From Paenibacillus aceris (GTDB lineage: Bacteria; Bacillota; Bacilli; Paenibacillales; NBRC-103111): a stretch of 64,000 nucleotides of DNA. The stretch is from NCBI RefSeq assembly GCF_017874035.1, contig NZ_JAGGKV010000011.1, positions 179,333-243,332 of the forward strand. Reading direction: 5' to 3'. The position numbers and the translations under genes were made by a program. Every line of letters starts with the position of its first letter. Position 1 is the stretch's first letter. Shown piece by piece: positions 9,226 through 18,560 of the stretch. The notes under the pieces were generated by a model. That model saw only the letters and a program-made list of their open reading frames with translations. It was not told the DNA's origin and made no database searches.

Positions 9226-10137
9226 TTATTTTTTTGCTTGATTCGTGTGAGGATCCAATAAGTCGCGTAATCCGTCCCCAAACAGATTTAATCCAAGTAC
9301 AGACAATATAATCGTAATACCCGGAAACAGCGTCAACCACCAAGCATTAAAGATGACCGTTTTCCCATCGGAGAGAATATTGCCCCAACTTGGTGCCGGC
9401 GCCGGAACCCCTGCTCCTAAAAAGCTGAGAGCCGCTTCAATAATAATGGCATCGGCAAAAATAAACGTGGCTTGCACGATTAACGGGGATAACGTATTGG
9501 GTGCAATATGTAGCCAGATGATTCGCCAAGAAGGGGCTCCCAATGCCTTCATCGCTTCAATATAAGTCTGTTCTCTCACCACTAAAGCGGCTGACCGCAC
9601 AGCACGAGCGATATGTGGCGTAAAAACGATACTTAGCGCAAGCACGACATTTTCCGTCTTAGCCCCAAAAGCGGCCATCAGGGCTATAGCTAACAAGATG
9701 CCGGGAATCGCCATTAATCCGTCACAGATTCTCATCAGCAGACTGTCTAGCGATCGGTAATAACTTGCATACAATCCAATCATCATTCCCAACAGAGAGG
9801 CAAGAAAGGCAACGAAAAAGCCAACTCCCATTGATACCTGTGCTCCATAAGCAATTCTACCCAACAAATCCCGACCGAAATTATCCGTTCCCAGCAGATG
9901 TGCCGAACTGGGAGCCTGCAGACGATTGGTAACTTCCATCGCATACGGACCTTTTGGAGCAATGAGAGGGGCAAAAAAAACAAGAATAACTAAAAGTATC
10001 ATAATGATACTTCCAATCAGTACTGATTTATTGGAGAAAAAGCGGCGGATCAACAAATTCCGCTGCTGCTTTTTCAGGTCGTTCTTAATTCTAAGCAGCT
10101 TTGTATTCCCATCGAGGCTTCGTTGAATTGCTCCCAT
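9226..10137 (-). CDS. Oligopeptide/dipeptide-type ABC importer, permease C subunit
   Basis: A 303-residue inner membrane permease with an N-terminal cytoplasmic stretch and about six membrane segments. The GTDNFGRDLLGRIAYG motif and the EAA-like loop (YIEAMKALGAPSWRIIWLHI) are those of OppC/DppC proteins. The start is the ATG at 10137, with GGGGGAG 5 bases upstream; an in-frame GTG six bases earlier sits too close to it. Fifteen bases separate it from the B subunit gene. Confidence 0.88.
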   Translation of the reverse strand: MGAIQRSLDGNTKLLRIKNDLKKQQRNLLIRRFFSNKSVLIGSIIMILLVILVFFAPLIAPKGPYAMEVTNRLQAPSSAHLLGTDNFGRDLLGRIAYGAQVSMGVGFFVAFLASLLGMMIGLYASYYRSLDSLLMRICDGLMAIPGILLAIALMAAFGAKTENVVLALSIVFTPHIARAVRSAALVVREQTYIEAMKALGAPSWRIIWLHIAPNTLSPLIVQATFIFADAIIIEAALSFLGAGVPAPAPSWGNILSDGKTVIFNAWWLTLFPGITIILSVLGLNLFGDGLRDLLDPHTNQAKK

Positions 10138-10151
10138 AACCACTCCCCCTT

Positions 10152-11102
10152 CTATTTTCGGTTTAATCTTACTCTCGGATCGATAACTCCGTATAACAAG
10201 TCTATGGCCAAGTTAATAAACATGTAAGAAAAGGTAACGAATAACACTGTTCCTTGGATCACGGAATAATCGCGTCGCAAAACCGAATTGATAATCAGTT
10301 GACCGATTCCCGGGATATTAAAAATTGTTTCAATCACGGCAGCGCCTGCAATCAACCCCCCGAATGTTTGGCCAATGACGGTCAGTATCGGAAGAAAAGC
10401 ATTTCGCAACGCATGTTTATAAACGACATGGCGTTCCTTTACACCTTTGGACCGGGCTGTTTTTATAAAAGCAGAATTTAGTACCTCTAACATCGAAGAC
10501 CTGGTCATGCGGGCAATTAATGCCGACTTCATCGTTCCTAATGCAAACGCAGGCATGATCAGATATTGCAAATGTGTCCACAATCCTCTGCTTAACGGTT
10601 GGTAACCGGCCACCGGCAGCCATTTCAAGTAAACTGAGAATAGTAACATTAAGAATAAACTAAGCAAAAAACTCGGAATGGAAATCCCCAATAACGACAG
10701 TCCCATGAAGGTTTGATCCGCCGCTGAACCTCTCTTTCTTGCTGCCAGGATCCCCATAGGAATGCCAATCATGATAGCTAAAATCTCTGCCAAAACGGCA
10801 AGGGAAATGGTTGGCCCCAAGTGATCAAATATAGCTTTCGTTACCGGTTCTTTCAGAAAGAAAGATAACCCCAAATTCCCTTGAAAGACACCGCCGATCC
10901 ATTTAAAATACTGTTGGTATAAAGGAAGATTAAAGCCGAGCGACTGACGCAATTCATCAATTTGCTGCTTGCTCGCATCTTGCCCCAGCATAACGGAAAC
11001 CGGATCGCCGGGTGTTAAATGGATGATTAAAAACACGATAATCGATACGATAAATAATACAGGGATGAGAGAGAGTAAGCGCTTTAGTATATAAAATTTC
11101 AA
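10152..11102 (-). CDS. Oligopeptide/dipeptide-type ABC importer, permease B subunit
   Basis: A 316-residue OppB/DppB permease with the N-terminal membrane helix, LTPGDPVSVMLG motif and EAA-type loop (FIKTARSKGVKERHVVYKHA). The reading frame opens further upstream, but the start chosen is the TTG at 11102, because AAAGGAGGG lies just before it and this gives the family's usual length. About 100 bases separate it from the binding protein gene. Confidence 0.87.
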   Translation of the reverse strand: MKFYILKRLLSLIPVLFIVSIIVFLIIHLTPGDPVSVMLGQDASKQQIDELRQSLGFNLPLYQQYFKWIGGVFQGNLGLSFFLKEPVTKAIFDHLGPTISLAVLAEILAIMIGIPMGILAARKRGSAADQTFMGLSLLGISIPSFLLSLFLMLLFSVYLKWLPVAGYQPLSRGLWTHLQYLIMPAFALGTMKSALIARMTRSSMLEVLNSAFIKTARSKGVKERHVVYKHALRNAFLPILTVIGQTFGGLIAGAAVIETIFNIPGIGQLIINSVLRRDYSVIQGTVLFVTFSYMFINLAIDLLYGVIDPRVRLNRK

Positions 11103-11203
11103 AAAAACAACCCTCCTTTTCGATGAAGCATTTCTGGGTGTTATTGAATTCTCCACCCTTGCTCCTAAGAGCAACAGGTGGAGAAGGTAAAGTACGGTAT
11201 AGG

Positions 11204-12778
11204 TTATTTTAAAACTTTCGTATTCCAAAAAATCATTCCATCAAAAGGTTTATACCCTTGTACCTTATCAGTAGTAGCATCAAAGAACGCAAAGTCGGCC
11301 AACTTAACACCTGGCAAGTAATCCCAGATATATCCATGCAATTCATCCCATAACTTTTTCATTTCTGCTGGGGAAGCGGCTGCATTGATGGCTTGAAGCG
11401 AAGAGGCGATTTTCGGATCATCCGTCCATCCGTAATTTTGGGGTTGAAGAATTCCCAGTTCACCAGGAGTCGCTCTGAAAAGATCACTTACAACCAACAT
11501 GTCCCATTTCGTTGGATCTTCCCGTTTTGTTGAGTATGATGCAAAATCACTTACATCAAGTTTCACCTTCATTCCAACCTGTTCCAGCTGCTCCTTAATG
11601 ACTACTGCTGCATTGTATACATAAGGGTAATCTTGAGTTGTCGCGAGTCTGATCTCTTGACCATGATACCCGGCTTCTTGCAAAAAGCGTTTTGCTTTTT
11701 CCGGATCCTTCTGGTTATACTCTTTCTTTCCTGCCTCCGTAACCCAGAATTCATGAGGCATATACTGATAATTGAGCTTGTAGAGTTCTTTATTTGAGAA
11801 AGCAGCCATTAATATTTTATCCGCATCCAGCGCAGCATTAACCGCCTTTCTCTCTTTAAGATCAGTGAATATACCTTGTTTTTTATTAAAATATATAGAA
11901 AGCGCTACATTGGTTTCGGTAATCACTTTCACATTGGAGGTTCCCTTTAACCGTTCATAACTGTCATGCGGCAGAGCCGCAGCGATGTCGTATTGTCCAG
12001 TTTGAAGCCCCGTCTCCCGTGTAGAAGCATTCGTCACAATGTCAAAATATAAATCGCCCACCAAAGCTTCTTTTTTACCGGCCAACCCGTCAGCAGGAGC
12101 ATTCACGGCCTTATACTCATTGTATTTGGTCAGATGAATATATTGATCCTTTTTCCACTCTACAAACTTAAAAGGTCCGGTACCGATAATCTCCGACACA
12201 CCTATCTCTTTTGCCGCTTCAATGACTTCTTTAGGCATAACCGCCGCAAATTGTGTCTGAGTTGCCAGTATAGTCAGGGCAGGCGTTGAAGGGGCTTTCA
12301 GTTGTAACAGAACGGTATCGTTATCTTTGGCTACGAATGAAATATCACCTAACGTTTTTGCCGTTCCGGATTTCTGCTTCCATCGGTTCATGGAAGCCAC
12401 TACATCTTCCGCTGTCATCTCTTTCCCGTTATGAAATTTTACTCCTTTTCTTAAATGAAATGTATACGTTTTTCCATCTTCGCTCTTATCCACGGATTCA
12501 GCCAACATTGGTTCCGGTTGATATTTGGAATTTAAAGTCATAAGGGACTCAAAAATATGTCTGCCTGCATATTTCGTTGCTGCTGCTGTGGTCATGAGCG
12601 GATCCATCGTAGGCGGTTGAGCATTGAATGCTACTCTTAACTCACCGCCGCCTTTGGACTCACTGCCGCTTTTGGACTCACCGACTTGTTGGTTGTTTTC
12701 TTTGGGATTGCCACAACCTGCCATGGTCAACACTAACGCGATAATCGTAATTACTTTCCCGATCTTATTAACCTTCAT
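11204..12778 (-). CDS. Substrate-binding lipoprotein of the Opp/Dpp-type ABC importer
   Basis: A 524-residue family 5 solute-binding protein. The N-terminus is a lipoprotein signal (basic start, hydrophobic core, LTMAGC lipobox) followed by a Gly/Ser-rich linker. Family marks include ATKYAGRHIFESLMTLN, FHLRKGVKFHNGKEMTAEDV and GTGPFKFVEWKKDQYIHL. It is first in the importer gene order, preceded by GGGGGGG. It lies 187 bases downstream of amidohydrolase 1 in the same direction with no convincing terminator between, so the importer may deliver the amidohydrolase substrate. The ligand may be a small amide or peptide-like compound rather than a peptide; that is inference. Confidence 0.87.
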   Translation of the reverse strand: MKVNKIGKVITIIALVLTMAGCGNPKENNQQVGESKSGSESKGGGELRVAFNAQPPTMDPLMTTAAATKYAGRHIFESLMTLNSKYQPEPMLAESVDKSEDGKTYTFHLRKGVKFHNGKEMTAEDVVASMNRWKQKSGTAKTLGDISFVAKDNDTVLLQLKAPSTPALTILATQTQFAAVMPKEVIEAAKEIGVSEIIGTGPFKFVEWKKDQYIHLTKYNEYKAVNAPADGLAGKKEALVGDLYFDIVTNASTRETGLQTGQYDIAAALPHDSYERLKGTSNVKVITETNVALSIYFNKKQGIFTDLKERKAVNAALDADKILMAAFSNKELYKLNYQYMPHEFWVTEAGKKEYNQKDPEKAKRFLQEAGYHGQEIRLATTQDYPYVYNAAVVIKEQLEQVGMKVKLDVSDFASYSTKREDPTKWDMLVVSDLFRATPGELGILQPQNYGWTDDPKIASSLQAINAAASPAEMKKLWDELHGYIWDYLPGVKLADFAFFDATTDKVQGYKPFDGMIFWNTKVLK

Positions 12779-12965
12779 TTAACGAAGCCCCCCCAATTTG
12801 CATAACGTGCCAATTGACAGACATACATGAATAGGTTGTTCCGCTGCGCTGATGTTTCTGACTATTAATAAGCGTCTGCCTACTTTTTAAAAAAATGAGA
12901 CCGCTTTCATCTGAACATAATAATGAGACACCATGTGCCAATATCAAATCAATCCTACACTCTCC

Positions 12966-14213
12966 CTATGAGTCTAGTGAGCCGGAAACCAGTTGTCCTT
13001 TATACATCACCGCGCGACGTTTTGCTCTTCGCGCCACTGTCTCCGCAGTACAGCTTGCTTCTACAAACACCACGTTCGCCTCATCCCCAACCTGCGGCCA
13101 TACTCGCGTGCCCGTTGAATCTAATGACGTCTTCCCATCAGTGATATACCGGATGGACTGGGAAAGAGGATACTCACTATTCCAGCGATTGACTTGCGCC
13201 AAACGGCACAAACGCTCCAAAATATCCCCGTTCCCGAAAGGACTCCAGCTATCAAAAACGTTGTCATGCCCTACCGCTACGGTCACTCCTTTTTCCTCTA
13301 GAAGGGGGACGGGAGGAAGAGTCCACGGGCCTATATGGACAGCTGTGATGATGGTGATCCCAGCATCGGCAAGCATGGCAGCTGCTTCCTCCGCTTCCCT
13401 CTGTGTAACACCGCCAAGTCCAAACGCGTGACTGATTGCCACTTTTCCCTGCCAACCTGCTTCTACTGTAAGGGCCGCCAATCGCTTCATCGTAAATAAT
13501 CCAAGATGACCGGGATCATGTAAATGCAGATCAATTCCTGCACCGGCCTCGACTGCCAACTCCATCATTTGCTGAAGGGAAGCTTCGATATCTCCATCAA
13601 TATTTGCTGGATCTACACCACCGACTATGCTTGCACCATTTCGCAGTGCTTCCCGCATTAATGATTGGGATCCTGAGCGAAGCAAACCATGCTGCGGAAA
13701 AGCAACAATCTCATGGCTAAGCTTTCCTTCAAAGGAAGACAATGCTGACTTTACCCCTTCCAAATGTTTCAATCCAATCTCAGGATAGATATCAACATGA
13801 GTGCGAATATGGGTGGAGCCAGCCTTAAGTATGGTCTCAATGAGATTCTTTGCCCTTTCCTCTGTCGTAGTCGGCAAGGTAGGAAAGAGTTTTTTATCAA
13901 GCTCGAATCTCTCAACCAAATTTTTGACCGGTTTAGGAGCACGCCAAGAATCGCCTAACAGCGTTTTATCCAAATGGCAATGCTTTTCGACAAAAGAAGG
14001 CAACAAGAGCAGTTTCCCAGCATCTTTCGTTGGTATTCCGCCACTCTGCAGTTCTTCTTTTGCCGAAGCAATCTTACTGATTTTCCCATGTTCGATAAGC
14101 AAGTGAACCAATTCGGTTTCGGTTCCCACTACCTCGTCATTCTCATATGTATAACCACTCTCCAACCGAACATTCTTAAGCCAATAAACAGCCTCCAAAT
14201 TACCCATCTCCAT
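12966..14213 (-). CDS. CodA-like amidohydrolase 1 (substrate unknown)
   Basis: A metal-dependent amidohydrolase of about 415 residues. Family marks are the HxH pair in HCHLDKT, a His in IDLHLHDPGHLG, a His in ISHAFGLG and an Asp in GHDNVFDSW. The last motif is close to cytosine deaminase, but the catalytic Glu that follows the third His in CodA appears here as Asp. Cytosine is therefore unlikely to be the substrate. AGGAGG lies 4 bases before the chosen ATG and 10 before a second ATG (14207). Its promoter holds two TGACA-type operators shared in style with the kynU promoter. It has a close paralogue at 32229-33449. A role on an N-acyl or cyclic amide related to kynurenine or anthranilate is inference. 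Confidence 0.8.
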   Translation of the reverse strand: MEMGNLEAVYWLKNVRLESGYTYENDEVVGTETELVHLLIEHGKISKIASAKEELQSGGIPTKDAGKLLLLPSFVEKHCHLDKTLLGDSWRAPKPVKNLVERFELDKKLFPTLPTTTEERAKNLIETILKAGSTHIRTHVDIYPEIGLKHLEGVKSALSSFEGKLSHEIVAFPQHGLLRSGSQSLMREALRNGASIVGGVDPANIDGDIEASLQQMMELAVEAGAGIDLHLHDPGHLGLFTMKRLAALTVEAGWQGKVAISHAFGLGGVTQREAEEAAAMLADAGITIITAVHIGPWTLPPVPLLEEKGVTVAVGHDNVFDSWSPFGNGDILERLCRLAQVNRWNSEYPLSQSIRYITDGKTSLDSTGTRVWPQVGDEANVVFVEASCTAETVARRAKRRAVMYKGQLVSGSLDS

Positions 14214-14256
14214 TCTTCCTCCTGTTAAATTCATTATGTAAGCCCTTTCATAGATA

Positions 14257-14298
14257 AGTATATTACGATTATGACATCATGTCAATGACATCATGTCC
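14257..14298 (-). promoter_or_regulatory. Promoter with two overlapping-type TetR operators upstream of amidohydrolase 1
   Basis: On the minus strand TTGACA (14280-14285) and TATACT (14257-14262) are 17 bases apart. Two 13-base boxes, TGACATCATGTCA (14272-14284, perfect palindrome) and TGACATCATGTCC (14286-14298), cover the -35 element and the spacer. The boxes repeat every 14 bases. Binding there would block RNA polymerase, as expected for a TetR repressor. Confidence 0.75.
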
Positions 14299-14395
14299 GC
14301 CAAATCAGATCATCTGCTTTATGAAAGTCATCCACTGAGCGAGCCCGCAAATGTCTCGGATTCTCTTCGCCCTGAACGATGGCCTCATGTAAAAT

Positions 14396-14418
14396 ACCAC
14401 GGCTAAATAAGCCGTGGT
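14396..14418 (-). terminator. Terminator of the kynU-permease-ald operon
   Basis: ACCACGGCT and AGCCGTGGT form a perfect 9-base stem with a 5-base loop, followed on the minus strand by ATTTT. It lies 30 bases after the alanine dehydrogenase stop. Confidence 0.75.
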
Positions 14419-14447
14419 TCCTCGAACGATTACCTAAATTGGTAACC

Positions 14448-15578
14448 CTATAACTCAACCATTTCGCTCAAAGCATCTTCTACTTTTACATAATCGTAAC
14501 CTAGATCTTTGGCAACTGCTTCAAATGTAATTTCACCATTTGCTACATTTACGCCAAGTCTTAACGCTTCGTTGTCAGAGATTGCTTTATTTACACCTTT
14601 GTTTGCGATCTGTAATGCATACGGAAGAGTGACATTCGTTAAAGCGATGGTAGAAGTTCTTGGAACTGCACCAGGCATGTTGGCTACAGCGTAATGAACG
14701 ACGCCATGCTTGACATAGGTCGGATTGTCATGTGTTGTGATGTGATCGATCGTCTCAACGATTCCACCTTGGTCGATAGCAACATCAACGATAACAGAAC
14801 CAGGCTTCATCAACTTTACAATTTCTTCCGATACCAGTTTTGGTGCTTTTGCACCAGGAATCAATACCGCGCCAATTAAAAGATCTGCTTCAGCGACTGA
14901 CTGTGCGATATTGAAGGGACTCGACATCAATGTTGTAATTTGATTGCCAAATATATCATCCAATTGACGCAGCCGATCAGCGCTTAAGTCGATGATTGTT
15001 ACATCAGCACCGATTCCAATTGCCAATTTTGCTGCGTGCGTACCCACGACACCGCCGCCAATAATGGTCACTTTCCCACGGTTCACACCAGGGACGCCTG
15101 CAAGGAGAATACCTTTACCCCCATTTGATTTTTGTAAAAATTGCGCACCGATTTGTGTGGCCATCCTCCCAGCAACCTCACTCATTGGCGTAAGCAAAGG
15201 CAAAGTGCGGTTCACCGAAACAGTTTCATAGGCAATGGCAAGAACTCCTTTTTCTTTAAGTGCCTGAGCCAAAGCCGGTTCAGCGGCCAGATGTAGGTAA
15301 GTGAATAGAATCAAGCCTTTACGAAAATAGGTATACTCACTCGGAAGCGGCTCTTTCACTTTCATAATCATATCTGATTTTTCCCATAACACTGCCGAAT
15401 TATCAATAATTTCTGCACCGGTATTGATGTAATCTTCGTTCGTAAAACCGCTGCCTGCACCAGCGTTATTCTCAACAAATACTTTATGTCCGGCACTTAC
15501 GAATGAAACGACTCCAGCTGGCGTTAATGCGACACGGTTTTCGTTGTTCTTAATCTCCTTAGGGATACCAATTATCAT
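14448..15578 (-). CDS. ald: Alanine dehydrogenase
   Basis: A 376-residue NAD-dependent L-alanine dehydrogenase, full family length. Marks are the N-terminal MIIGIPKEIKNNENRVALTP, the catalytic Lys/His region (MKVKEPLPSEY, LFTYLHLA) and the Rossmann motif GGGVVGTHAAK. It oxidatively deaminates alanine to pyruvate and ammonia. In this operon the likely source of alanine is the kynureninase reaction, so it drains the side product into central metabolism. It lies 30 bases after the permease gene and ends at a strong hairpin. Confidence 0.95.
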   Translation of the reverse strand: MIIGIPKEIKNNENRVALTPAGVVSFVSAGHKVFVENNAGAGSGFTNEDYINTGAEIIDNSAVLWEKSDMIMKVKEPLPSEYTYFRKGLILFTYLHLAAEPALAQALKEKGVLAIAYETVSVNRTLPLLTPMSEVAGRMATQIGAQFLQKSNGGKGILLAGVPGVNRGKVTIIGGGVVGTHAAKLAIGIGADVTIIDLSADRLRQLDDIFGNQITTLMSSPFNIAQSVAEADLLIGAVLIPGAKAPKLVSEEIVKLMKPGSVIVDVAIDQGGIVETIDHITTHDNPTYVKHGVVHYAVANMPGAVPRTSTIALTNVTLPYALQIANKGVNKAISDNEALRLGVNVANGEITFEAVAKDLGYDYVKVEDALSEMVEL

Positions 15579-15608
15579 AAAAAGCCCTCTCCTTCTGTTT
15601 TCATAAAA

Positions 15609-16970
15609 TTACTTTACATGTTGCTTTTTTTTCATAACAAAATACGCAAGTGATAAAAATAGCAGCCAAGGGATACCGAATTGAAGCATGATTTTGAAAT
15701 CGGTAAACCATGCTGTGATAATTAAACTCAGTAAGAGAAGTCCCCCCAATATCGTCAAATATGGAAAACCCATCATTCTTACCGGCAATTTGCGACCTCC
15801 CAGTTTGTCCCATTTCTTACGGAAAAACAAATGGGAAATGAAGATGATTAACCAGGTAAAAAGTGAACCAAACATCGATATCCCCATCATAAATGCGTAG
15901 GAAGATCCAGGCAGCAGCGCATTTACAACAGCTGCGAGAATAATTCCAATTGTGGAAACGATAAGCGCAGTTGTTGGAACCCCTTTTTTAGATAGCTTCC
16001 CCATGACGGCAGGCGCAAACTTTTCTTGCGATAGTGAAAACAACGTTCTTGAGGAAGCATACAGCATTCCATTCATAGAAGATAAAGCGGCTGTTAACAC
16101 GATAAAATTCATGATGCCAGAAGCGCCTGGTATATTTAAGATCTCCATGACTCTGACAAATGGACTTTTTTCAATTCCTGCCGATTGCCATGGAACAATC
16201 ATCAACATGATCGCCAAAGTTACAACATAAAACGCAGACAATCGGAAAACAGTAGCCTTTAAGGCTTTCGGAACAGCTACATCCGGCTCTTTGGCTTCAC
16301 CTGCAGTAACCGCGACCAATTCAGTACCTATGAAGCTAAAAAGAGAAATAAAGACGGCAATCCACATTCCTTTAAAACCAAATGGGAGGAAACCTTTATG
16401 ATCTATCAGGTTATGAGCACCCACATTTTCATAGCTGGAAGTCCCAAATAGAACGTAAGCACCAAGAAGGATAAATCCAATAATTGCACTAACCTTGATC
16501 ATGGAAAACCAATACTCAAATGATGCAAATGCATTAACACTGGTAGCGTTTACATATATGAGCACTGCAGTAAATATAATGATCCAAGTGATACCTGGAA
16601 CTCCCGGATACCAGTATTTCATATAGACTGCAATTGCACTTATTTCAACCCCGATCGCAAGAACCTGAGCAATCCAATAAGAGTACCGAACAAGAAAGCC
16701 TACCATGGGATGAAGATAGAGATCCGCAATCGTTCCAAAAGATCCTGAAGTTGGATGGGCGACCGTCATTTCTGCCAAGCAACCCATTAATAATAAAACG
16801 ACTAACGCACCAAGTGTATAGCTCAGCAATACACTTGGTCCAGCAGTGCCAATGGCTAGTCCGCTTCCAAGGAATAATCCCGTCCCAATGGCCATCCCCA
16901 TTGCGATCATCGAGAGCCGGCTTGATGATAACTCCCGTTTTAATCCCTCACCGCTATTTTTAATTTCCAT
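15609..16970 (-). CDS. Amino acid permease (APC superfamily, AAT family)
   Basis: A 453-residue permease with about twelve membrane segments. The first segment carries the family motif (MAMGTGLFLGSG-like, here GMAIGTGLFLGSGLAIG), and later segments carry FSFIGTELVAVTAGEA. The start at 16970 is preferred over the ATG at 16979, because the upstream GGGG would overlap the latter. It lies between kynureninase and alanine dehydrogenase, so tryptophan, kynurenine or alanine are the likely cargos. The sequence does not decide among them. Confidence 0.85.
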   Translation of the reverse strand: MEIKNSGEGLKRELSSSRLSMIAMGMAIGTGLFLGSGLAIGTAGPSVLLSYTLGALVVLLLMGCLAEMTVAHPTSGSFGTIADLYLHPMVGFLVRYSYWIAQVLAIGVEISAIAVYMKYWYPGVPGITWIIIFTAVLIYVNATSVNAFASFEYWFSMIKVSAIIGFILLGAYVLFGTSSYENVGAHNLIDHKGFLPFGFKGMWIAVFISLFSFIGTELVAVTAGEAKEPDVAVPKALKATVFRLSAFYVVTLAIMLMIVPWQSAGIEKSPFVRVMEILNIPGASGIMNFIVLTAALSSMNGMLYASSRTLFSLSQEKFAPAVMGKLSKKGVPTTALIVSTIGIILAAVVNALLPGSSYAFMMGISMFGSLFTWLIIFISHLFFRKKWDKLGGRKLPVRMMGFPYLTILGGLLLLSLIITAWFTDFKIMLQFGIPWLLFLSLAYFVMKKKQHVK

Positions 16971-17067
16971 GTCTTTCATCCCCTTCTCTAACCATCAGGC
17001 TTTGCTTTGTCCAAACATTGCTTGATCGATGCCCTCAGAGGGAAAAGCCCCTCCCCGACTTTTTGCT

Positions 17068-18354
17068 TTATGCCACTACTTCACGTTCATTTTTAAATTT
17101 CTCATATTGCTTTTCAGTCATAATCTTTTTAAGGGTTTGAACCACTTCCCAAACTTCCTCGTAGGACGTATAAAGAGCAACAGGTGCAAGTCGAATGATG
17201 TTAGGCGCCCGAAAATCCGGAATGATGCCATTTTCCTTCAACGATTTACAAATTCGTGCCGCTTCGTTATGCTCAAGGCTTACATGCCCGCCGCGTCGTG
17301 CATCCTCTCTTGGCGTCCCGATGAAAAATCCCATATCCCCTAATTCACTCTCAATTAATTTCATTAAATATTGATTGATTTTAAGAGATTTTTGGCGAAT
17401 ATTTTCTATACCTGCTTCCGCAAAAATTTCCAATGACCCAATCAAAGGGGCAACGCTAAGCACATGAGGTGTTCCTATTTGGAAAGCTCCCGCGGACAGA
17501 GCAGGAGTTAACGTATGCTCCATATCGAATTGTTTCTCTTTAGCAGAACTAAACCAACCGGCGAGTCCGGGCATTCTTCCAAAATGCTTTCGATTCACAA
17601 ACAAGCCTCCGACACCACCTGGTCCTCCGTTCAAATGTTTATAATTACACCAAAACGCAAAATCAACACCCCATTCGCTAAAATAATGTGGAATCGAACC
17701 TGCCGAGTGACAAGCGTCAAACCCGATTAATATCCCTCTACGGTGTGCTTCAGCGGTTAGTCGTTTAATATCCAATATTTGACCGCTGCGATAAAGTACG
17801 GTGGGCAAAACGATCAAAGCGACTGTCTCATCCATGGCTTCGATAATGTCATCTTCTTCTAAAAAGCGTCCGTCGCGGCTTTTCACACGAATCAGATGTG
17901 TATCGGGGTTATTTCCATGTATCCGTAACTGGCTTTGTAGAGCATAAATATCGGATGGAAATGTGAGTTCATCCGCTAAAATTTTTGTGCGTAAGCCTTC
18001 TGGATGATAGAACGTAGATACAAGCTGATGCAGATTAACGGTTGTAGAGCCTGTTACAATGACTTCTTCTGCTGAGCCTCCTACTAACGGAGCAAGCTTT
18101 TTGCCTAGATTCTCTGCCATAAAGAACCACGGATGTTTTCCCTCTGTCCAGCCGTCGATTCCATATTCTTTCCAATCCTCTAAAGATTCCAAGAGAGTCC
18201 TTTCCGCTCTTTTCGAAAGTAGTCCTAATGAGTTCCCATCCATATAAATGGAGCCTGGCTTTAAATAAAACTCTTCTCGAAACTGTGCCAGAGAATCTTC
18301 CTTATCCAATTCTTTTGCATATTTTAAAGTTCCTTCAAAGTTTTTCAAATGCAT
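17068..18354 (-). CDS. kynU: Kynureninase
   Basis: A 428-residue PLP enzyme that splits L-kynurenine into anthranilate and L-alanine (or 3-hydroxykynurenine into 3-hydroxyanthranilate). The early IYMDGNSLGLLS, the Asp in IGFDACHSAGS and the PLP lysine in FWCNYKHLNGGPGG are characteristic. The start is the ATG at 18354, with AGAGAGG about 9 bases upstream; this gives the typical family length, while longer frames add residues unlike the family. It leads the operon with the permease and ald and is divergent from tetR2. No tryptophan dioxygenase or formamidase gene is seen in this window, so kynurenine may be imported or made elsewhere. Confidence 0.95.
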   Translation of the reverse strand: MHLKNFEGTLKYAKELDKEDSLAQFREEFYLKPGSIYMDGNSLGLLSKRAERTLLESLEDWKEYGIDGWTEGKHPWFFMAENLGKKLAPLVGGSAEEVIVTGSTTVNLHQLVSTFYHPEGLRTKILADELTFPSDIYALQSQLRIHGNNPDTHLIRVKSRDGRFLEEDDIIEAMDETVALIVLPTVLYRSGQILDIKRLTAEAHRRGILIGFDACHSAGSIPHYFSEWGVDFAFWCNYKHLNGGPGGVGGLFVNRKHFGRMPGLAGWFSSAKEKQFDMEHTLTPALSAGAFQIGTPHVLSVAPLIGSLEIFAEAGIENIRQKSLKINQYLMKLIESELGDMGFFIGTPREDARRGGHVSLEHNEAARICKSLKENGIIPDFRAPNIIRLAPVALYTSYEEVWEVVQTLKKIMTEKQYEKFKNEREVVA

Positions 18355-18409
18355 CAAGATCATCCTCTCTCTTATAAAATGAATGATGAAGCGCTTTCTT
18401 GAATGAATA

Positions 18410-18422
18410 TGACGTAGTGTCA
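18410..18422. promoter_or_regulatory. TetR-type operator downstream of the kynU -10
   Basis: TGACGTAGTGTCA, a TGACA-N3-TGTCA palindrome with one mismatch per arm region. It sits a few bases after the kynU -10 element, near the start of transcription. Its flanks (AATA before, ATATTATT after) repeat those of the second operator. Confidence 0.7.
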
Positions 18423-18427
18423 ATATT

Positions 18428-18457
18428 ATTATCACTCTAAATATGACACGATGTCAA
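18428..18457 (-). promoter_or_regulatory. kynU: kynU promoter
   Basis: On the minus strand, TTGACA (18452-18457) and GATAAT (18428-18433) are 18 bases apart. The -35 is part of the upstream operator, and the downstream operator follows the -10 directly, so the promoter is bracketed. Confidence 0.65.
18444..18456. promoter_or_regulatory. TetR-type operator over the kynU -35
   Basis: TGACACGATGTCA, a perfect TGACA-N3-TGTCA box, lies between kynU and the divergent tetR2. Its centre is 34 bases from the other operator. It could control both directions. Confidence 0.72.
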
Positions 18458-18560
18458 TATTATTTTTATGCTAATTATTTACATGAATACCTTATGGCTT
18501 CCCTTTCCTTTGTATAAAAAAACATATATGCTAGAGATAATGAATAATGGGGGAATAAGA

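Noticed and set aside
12895..13431. A 178-codon plus-strand frame across the amidohydrolase 1 end
   Set aside because: It is antisense to conserved amidohydrolase motifs and has no RBS.
18372..18400. GAAGCGCTTTC between the kynU promoter and start as a cre site
   Set aside because: The core resembles cre, but the outer positions differ at four places from the 14-base consensus.
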